NCBI RefSeq assembly: GCF_001038505.1
Contig: NZ_LDPY01000002.1
Coordinates: 62,001-126,000 of the forward strand
Direction: 5' to 3'
DNA length: 64,000 bases
Source: Puniceibacterium sp. IMCC21224
GTDB taxonomy: Bacteria; Pseudomonadota; Alphaproteobacteria; Rhodobacterales; Rhodobacteraceae
Part shown: one piece after another, positions 59,574-64,000 of the stretch
Layout: the number at the start of each line of letters is the position of its first letter
Numbering within the stretch: the stretch's first letter is position 1
Notes under the pieces: generated by a model
The model's database searches: none
Seen by the model: the letters and a program-made list of their open reading frames with translations, nothing else
Told to the model about the DNA's origin: nothing
Program-made: the position numbers and the translations under genes

Positions 59574-61658
59574 TTAAAGGTCGAGGTCGATGATAAGATT
59601 GCCGTGCTGATCCGCCCGTGCTCTGGCAGACGGGGGCATGACGATGGTTGATTCGCGTTCTTCAAACACCGCCGGGCCGGGAATTCTTTGGTTCGGCGGC
59701 AGGCAGTAGCGATCATAGACCGGGGTATCGATGAAATCGCCGGCCTCGCCAAAATAGACCGGGCGCTGCCCAATCCGGGCGGTGCCGGGGCGCAGTGCCG
59801 CCTGCGGTTCCAGCACCGGCTTTGGTCCGGCAACAACGACACGCCAGGACATGATTTCGGCCGCCATAGCTTCGGTCCGACCAAAGAGGGTCAGGTAGCG
59901 CTGTTCGAACAGCTTCTGGATGGCGGCGGTATCGCCCGCGATGATCACGTCACGCGGGATCGCCACATCGACCTGATACCCTTGACCGGAATACCGCATC
60001 AGCACGCTGACAGCGGTTTGCGCATCCGTCGCGGCAATTCCAGCAGACGTGACCAGATCTATGCCTTCGCGTTCCAGTTCTGCCACCATCGTGTCGATCC
60101 GGGCCAGATCCAACCCGGTCAGCGGTTCGATCGCTGCACGGGCAAATTCGAACGAGATCGGCGAGGCCAGGAACCCAAACGCCGACGCCACGCCGGCCCC
60201 CAGCGGGCAGATCACCCGCCGCACACCCAAACGCCGCGCAAGATTGGCGGCATGAACCGGGCCGGCGCCCCCTATAGCGAGCACGGTGAAATCCTGCACC
60301 TTGCGTCCGCTTTCCAGCGCGTGGATCGTTGCGGCCTGCGCCATACTTTCGTTGACTGTCTCGTAGATGCCCCAGGCCGCCTCGACCACGGACAGACCCA
60401 GCGGTTCGGCCAGCGTCTGACGGATCGCGTCCTCGGCGGCGGCTTTGTCCAGCGCCATGTCCCCGCCAAGAAAGGACGCGGCATCCAGATATCCCAGCAC
60501 CAGATCCGCATCGGTCACCGTCGGCTGACGCCCACCCAGACCGTAGCAGGCCGGGCCGGGTTTGGAACTGGCGCTTTCGGGGCCGACACGCACCAGTCCC
60601 AGCTTGTCGACCTGCGCGATGGATCCGCCGCCTGCGCCAATCTCGATCATGTCGATCACCGGGACTTGCAACGGCAAACCGCTGCCCTTGGCAAACCGAA
60701 AGACCCGGGCGACTTCGAAACTGTCGGTGCGCAGGGGTTCGCCGTTCTGAATCAGACACGCCTTGGCGGTGGTGCCGCCCATGTCGAAACACAGCAGATT
60801 GTCTTCTTGGGCCAGACGACCAAAGACCGCCGCCGCCTGCGCGCCACCCGCAGGACCGGATTGAACCAGCCGGATGGGGAATTGCACGGCGGTTTCGTGT
60901 CGCACGGTGCCGCCATCGGCCAGCATCAGGTACAGATCCTGCGGCAGCTTTAGCCGACCAAGCTCTTGCACCAGCCGCTGCACGTAATTGCGAAAGATCG
61001 GCTGGACAAAGGCGTTGGCGACGGCGGTCGAGGTCCGTTCGTATTCGCCGATCTGCGGCATGACCTCGAACGAGGTGCAAATGGTGATACCGGGCAGTTC
61101 CTGCGCCAGGATCTCTTTGACCACGCGTTCGTTTTCGTCGTTGCGAAAGGAGTGGAGGAAGACGATCGCCACCGCCTCGACCTTTGCGTCGCGCAGTTGG
61201 GCGGCCAGCGCGCGTATGGCGTCCGGGTCCGGAGATTGCAGCACGGTGCCATCGTTGCGCATCCTCTCATCCACCTCAAACCGCAGGACGCGGGGGACCA
61301 GCGGTTCCGGCATGTCGATGAACAGGTCATAGATCGAATAGCGCAGCTCGCGCCCGATCTCTAACACATCGCGAAAGCCTTGGGTTGTGACAAGCGCGGT
61401 GCGCACGCCCTTGCGTTCGATCAGGGCATTGGCGACCAGCGTGGTTCCGTGAATGATCGACTGTACGTCGCCGGGGGCCGCCTGCTCGTTCGCAAGGATG
61501 CGTTGCACTCCGTTCAGCACGCCCTCGGCGGGATCGTCGGGCGTGGTCAGCACCTTTTCATTGGCCAGCCGCCCGCTGCGCGGGTCCAGCATCACGACAT
61601 CGGTGAAGGTGCCGCCGATATCGACGCCTATGCGAAAGCCGGGTGTTGCGTCAGTCAT
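59574..61658 (-). CDS. Hydantoinase/oxoprolinase family subunit A (HyuA), second copy
   Basis: 694 residues with the ATPase loop IGVDIGGTFTDVVMLDP, then IIHGTTLVANALIERKGVRT, LLCFDMGGTTAKACLIQNG and IGAGGGSIAQVDKLGLVRVG. It includes the C-terminal domain with PGPAVFEERESTIVMPP. It differs clearly from the first copy at 51.9-53.9 kb, so the two pairs are probably for different substrates. It overlaps the hyuB-like gene by 4 bp. Confidence 0.92.
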   Translation of the reverse strand: MTDATPGFRIGVDIGGTFTDVVMLDPRSGRLANEKVLTTPDDPAEGVLNGVQRILANEQAAPGDVQSIIHGTTLVANALIERKGVRTALVTTQGFRDVLEIGRELRYSIYDLFIDMPEPLVPRVLRFEVDERMRNDGTVLQSPDPDAIRALAAQLRDAKVEAVAIVFLHSFRNDENERVVKEILAQELPGITICTSFEVMPQIGEYERTSTAVANAFVQPIFRNYVQRLVQELGRLKLPQDLYLMLADGGTVRHETAVQFPIRLVQSGPAGGAQAAAVFGRLAQEDNLLCFDMGGTTAKACLIQNGEPLRTDSFEVARVFRFAKGSGLPLQVPVIDMIEIGAGGGSIAQVDKLGLVRVGPESASSKPGPACYGLGGRQPTVTDADLVLGYLDAASFLGGDMALDKAAAEDAIRQTLAEPLGLSVVEAAWGIYETVNESMAQAATIHALESGRKVQDFTVLAIGGAGPVHAANLARRLGVRRVICPLGAGVASAFGFLASPISFEFARAAIEPLTGLDLARIDTMVAELEREGIDLVTSAGIAATDAQTAVSVLMRYSGQGYQVDVAIPRDVIIAGDTAAIQKLFEQRYLTLFGRTEAMAAEIMSWRVVVAGPKPVLEPQAALRPGTARIGQRPVYFGEAGDFIDTPVYDRYCLPPNQRIPGPAVFEERESTIVMPPSARARADQHGNLIIDLDL

Positions 61659-63289
61659 GAGGTGTATCCGTAATCCTGTTTTGCACGACCTGCTGTCACC
61701 AGACCGCTGTCGATGTCCGCGCGGATCGTCGCCGCGTCGCGTTTGTCGGGCGCGCCCATGCCACCGCCACCGGGGGTCTGAAAGGTCACGCGGTCGCCCT
61801 TGGCCAGTCGCGTCTGGCTTTTCGCGGCGATGCGTTTACCGTTGACCAGATCCAGCCCGCCACTGCCGTTTCCGCCGCCCAGCAATCCGCGCGGCGGGTT
61901 GTCGACCCGTTCGTGGCGGATGGTGACGGTCACTGGTGCCTCTCCGATGTTGAGGAAGGTCAGCCGCTGCGCGTTGCCGCCGCGAAACTGGCCAATGCCG
62001 CCGGTGTCGGGGATCAGCGCCTTTTCCTCGATCAGCAGGGGTGTCTGGTTCTCGAACTGCTCGATTGCTTGATTGGACACGTTTGAGGGGAACGACAGGC
62101 ACCCCGGCCCGTCCTGTGTCGGCCGTGCGCCGTGGCCGCCGTTCATGAAGAACATCTTGACAAAGTTGCGATCCTCGCCTTCGCGCCGTCCCTTGAAATA
62201 GACGTTCCACAGCGGCGATCCGCAGTCGGCGATGATCTTGTCCGGGGCGATCTGCGACAGTGCGCCGTAGATCGCGGGGGGCATGTAGTGGCCCGATAGG
62301 TGTCGCCCCCAGACCGGCGCCGGGCGACGCGGGTTGACCAACGTACCCTCGGGCGCGGTCACGGTGATGGGCCGGAACGCACCGTCGTTGATCGGCGTGC
62401 CGGGGTCGAGCGCGCATTTGATCGCGTAGCAGCTATAGGCGGTGGTAAAGGTCATCGGCGAATTGACCGGGAATTCGATCTGTTCCGCCGTGCCCGCAAA
62501 ATCGACAGTGATGTCCGAGCCGGAAATCGTGACCTTACAGTGGATGTCCAGCGGGTGATCAAAGCCGTCCGCCGTCAGCATATCTGTATAGGTGCCGTCG
62601 GGAATGGCGCTGATGGCGCGGCGCAGACTGGCCTCCGACCGATCTAGCACGTCGTCGGAAAAGGCTTCGAGATCGTCAAGTTCCTCTTCGTCCAGCAGGC
62701 GGAACAGGCGGTCGCGGCAGGCGTGATAGGCCGAAAATTGCGACCGGATATCGCCTAGGGTTTCCTCGGGTTCGCGCAGGTTCGCGGTCAGGATATCGAC
62801 CAGCAGATCGTGTTCCTCACCCTCCAGCAGGATCTTGGCGACCGGGATGTTCAGCCCTTCTTCAAAGCAGTCCTTGGCGGCGGGTGACGGGGCGCCGCCA
62901 ATATCGACGGTGTGAAAGATCGACCCGACAAAGCCCAGATGCCGCCCGTCGCGAAAGATCGGCTTGATCATCGTGATGTCGTTCAGATGGCCGGTGCCAA
63001 GCCAGCCATCGTTGGTGATCAGCACGTCACCGTCGCGCAGGGTCTGCACCGGATATTTGTCCAGCATCGCGGTCAGGGTGCGGGACATGGTGCCGATGAA
63101 GGATGGTACCGACCGGCGGCTCTGCGCGATCTGACGGCCACGGGCATCCAGCAGACCGATGGCAAAGTCGTAGTTTTCGCGTACCACCGACGAAAACGAG
63201 GTCCGCACACAGGTTTCCGCAACCTGATCCATCAATCCGTTAAGCCGCTCCCAGACGACGCCGATCTTGACCGGGCTGAGTTGTGTCAT
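61655..63289 (-). CDS. Hydantoinase/oxoprolinase family subunit B (HyuB), second copy
   Basis: 544 residues starting SPVKIGVVWERLNGLMDQVA. Conserved parts are VLITNDGWLGTGHLNDITMI, DFAGTAEQIEFPVNSPMTFT, FFMNGGHGARPTQDGPGCLS and the C-terminal TFQTPGGGGMGAPDKRD. It forms the ATP-dependent ring-opening enzyme with the following HyuA. It overlaps both the hyuA-like and the aminotransferase genes by 4 bp. Confidence 0.9.
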   Translation of the reverse strand: MTQLSPVKIGVVWERLNGLMDQVAETCVRTSFSSVVRENYDFAIGLLDARGRQIAQSRRSVPSFIGTMSRTLTAMLDKYPVQTLRDGDVLITNDGWLGTGHLNDITMIKPIFRDGRHLGFVGSIFHTVDIGGAPSPAAKDCFEEGLNIPVAKILLEGEEHDLLVDILTANLREPEETLGDIRSQFSAYHACRDRLFRLLDEEELDDLEAFSDDVLDRSEASLRRAISAIPDGTYTDMLTADGFDHPLDIHCKVTISGSDITVDFAGTAEQIEFPVNSPMTFTTAYSCYAIKCALDPGTPINDGAFRPITVTAPEGTLVNPRRPAPVWGRHLSGHYMPPAIYGALSQIAPDKIIADCGSPLWNVYFKGRREGEDRNFVKMFFMNGGHGARPTQDGPGCLSFPSNVSNQAIEQFENQTPLLIEEKALIPDTGGIGQFRGGNAQRLTFLNIGEAPVTVTIRHERVDNPPRGLLGGGNGSGGLDLVNGKRIAAKSQTRLAKGDRVTFQTPGGGGMGAPDKRDAATIRADIDSGLVTAGRAKQDYGYTS

Positions 63290-64000
63290 GTTCCGGACTC
63301 CTTTGTTTGGGGAATGTGGGTAAGCCAGCCGTCAGGGGCCGCTGCGGCACCCCGGACGGTCGAGAAAAAGGCAGTCTGGAGCGCCTGCGTCACCGGACCC
63401 CTGACGCCGGCGCCCACGGCAAAGCGATCGATTCCGACAACCGGCGTCACCTCCATCCCAGTACCGACAAGCAGCACTTCGGAGGCGGCGTACAATTCGG
63501 TTCGATCGACCGGGCGCTCGATCACCCGCGCGGTCACACCCAGATCGCGGGCCTGTTTCAGAACCGTATCGCGGGTCAGACTTTCGAGGATGCCAGCCGT
63601 CACCGGCGGCGCCACAAGCATACCGTCACGCACCAGCAGGACGCAGGCGCCGGGGGCCTCGGCGACCTGACCATCTTCGGTCAGCAGCAGCGCGGTGTCG
63701 TAGCCATCGGCGCGGGCCTGCAGCCCGGCCAGACGACCGTTAAGGTAGTTGGCGGCCGCCTTGACGCGCGGTGGGCTGGCATTGTCGCCGATCCGCCGCC
63801 AGCTAGACACCTGACAGCGCACACCGTTTTCCAGTCGCGCGGTCAGCTGTGGGCGTGGGCGGGCCAGCATGGCGACACCGGTGGGCCCCCGCGCCGTCAT
63901 TTCGCCGTCACCGTCGACATAGACCTGAAGGCGGATATAGGTGTCCTCGGTCACGCCATTGCGCGCCATCAGATCCACCATCGTGCGCGCCATTTCAGCC
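63286..64000 (-). CDS. Class IV aminotransferase (branched-chain type), 5' end beyond the window
   Basis: At least 235 residues of a fold-type IV PLP enzyme. Visible are the lysine segment RVKAAANYLNGRLAGLQARADG, ALLLTEDGQVAEAPGACVLLV around the PLP phosphate, GILESLTRDTVLKQARDLGV and VLLVGTGMEVTPVVGID. The frame continues to the right edge; the first in-window ATG at 63993 is unlikely to be the start because the N-terminal domain is incomplete. It would interconvert an amino acid and a 2-oxo acid. It is coupled to the second hyuBA pair. Confidence 0.87.
   Translation of the reverse strand, partial: AEMARTMVDLMARNGVTEDTYIRLQVYVDGDGEMTARGPTGVAMLARPRPQLTARLENGVRCQVSSWRRIGDNASPPRVKAAANYLNGRLAGLQARADGYDTALLLTEDGQVAEAPGACVLLVRDGMLVAPPVTAGILESLTRDTVLKQARDLGVTARVIERPVDRTELYAASEVLLVGTGMEVTPVVGIDRFAVGAGVRGPVTQALQTAFFSTVRGAAAAPDGWLTHIPQTKESGT

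Noticed and set aside
59688..60953. A 421-codon open frame on the plus strand
   Set aside because: It is antisense to the second hyuA gene, and the composition is typical of a shadow frame.
1..64000. CRISPR arrays, rRNA genes, prophage genes and riboswitches
   Set aside because: I looked for regularly spaced direct repeats, rRNA segments, phage structural genes and known riboswitch cores and recognised none.

Overview
The window is GC-rich, densely packed bacterial DNA. Several gene types together suggest an alphaproteobacterium of the Rhodobacteraceae (Roseobacter-like) group: many solute-binding-protein transporters (one sugar ABC, two fused DctQM TRAP systems, one TAXI-TRAP, one TctABC), FadR-type GntR regulators, MmgE/PrpD and HyuA/HyuB proteins, and an RTX protein. 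This assignment is inferred from gene content; no rRNA or marker gene is present.

Layout. 1-1.9 kb: the end of an acyl-CoA synthetase gene and a PPC-domain gene, followed by a dead LysR fragment. 2.3-9.1 kb: a glycoside uptake and hydrolysis unit (GH63-like hydrolase, sugar ABC transporter) facing a LacI regulator. 9.1-14.7 kb: a decay zone with an IS30 fragment, remnants of a peptide-type ABC transporter, a complete IS3-family element that cuts off a type IIG restriction-modification gene, tRNA-Thr(UGU) and another IS3 fragment. 14.9-20.8 kb: two Gfo/Idh/MocA oxidoreductases, a TRAP system and a GntR regulator. 20.9-24.5 kb: a TetR regulator with two palindromic operators in front of an EmrAB-type efflux pump. 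24.7-27.1 kb: an RTX protein with a very regular decapeptide-repeat section. 27.6-46.6 kb: a large catabolic region with a metallo-beta-lactamase-fold hydrolase, TRAP, TAXI-TRAP and TctBAC uptake systems, two hydroxyisobutyrate-dehydrogenase-type enzymes, two SDRs, two MmgE/PrpD proteins, a PrpB-like lyase, a CMD protein and a FadR-type GntR. A shared ATTGTATGAY motif lies in its promoter regions. 46.7-55.4 kb: a divergent module, gntR-leuC-leuD on the minus strand and NTF2-hyuB-hyuA-isochorismatase-like-lyase on the plus strand, around a perfect 11-bp inverted repeat. 55.4-64 kb: a minus-strand operon of aldehyde dehydrogenase, 3-hydroxyacyl-CoA dehydrogenase, acyl-CoA dehydrogenase, a second hyuA-hyuB pair and a class IV aminotransferase running off the edge.

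How it works together. Most of the window is a mosaic of import-plus-catabolism cassettes, each with its own regulator, for glycosides and for carboxylic or lactam-type substrates. The best candidate for an undescribed system is the 46.7-55.4 kb module. There an ATP-dependent cyclic-amide hydrolase (HyuAB), an isochorismatase-fold protein without its usual cysteine, an aconitase-family hydro-lyase (LeuCD-like) and a PrpB-like C-C lyase are tightly coupled and apparently co-regulated. The substrate cannot be read from sequence.
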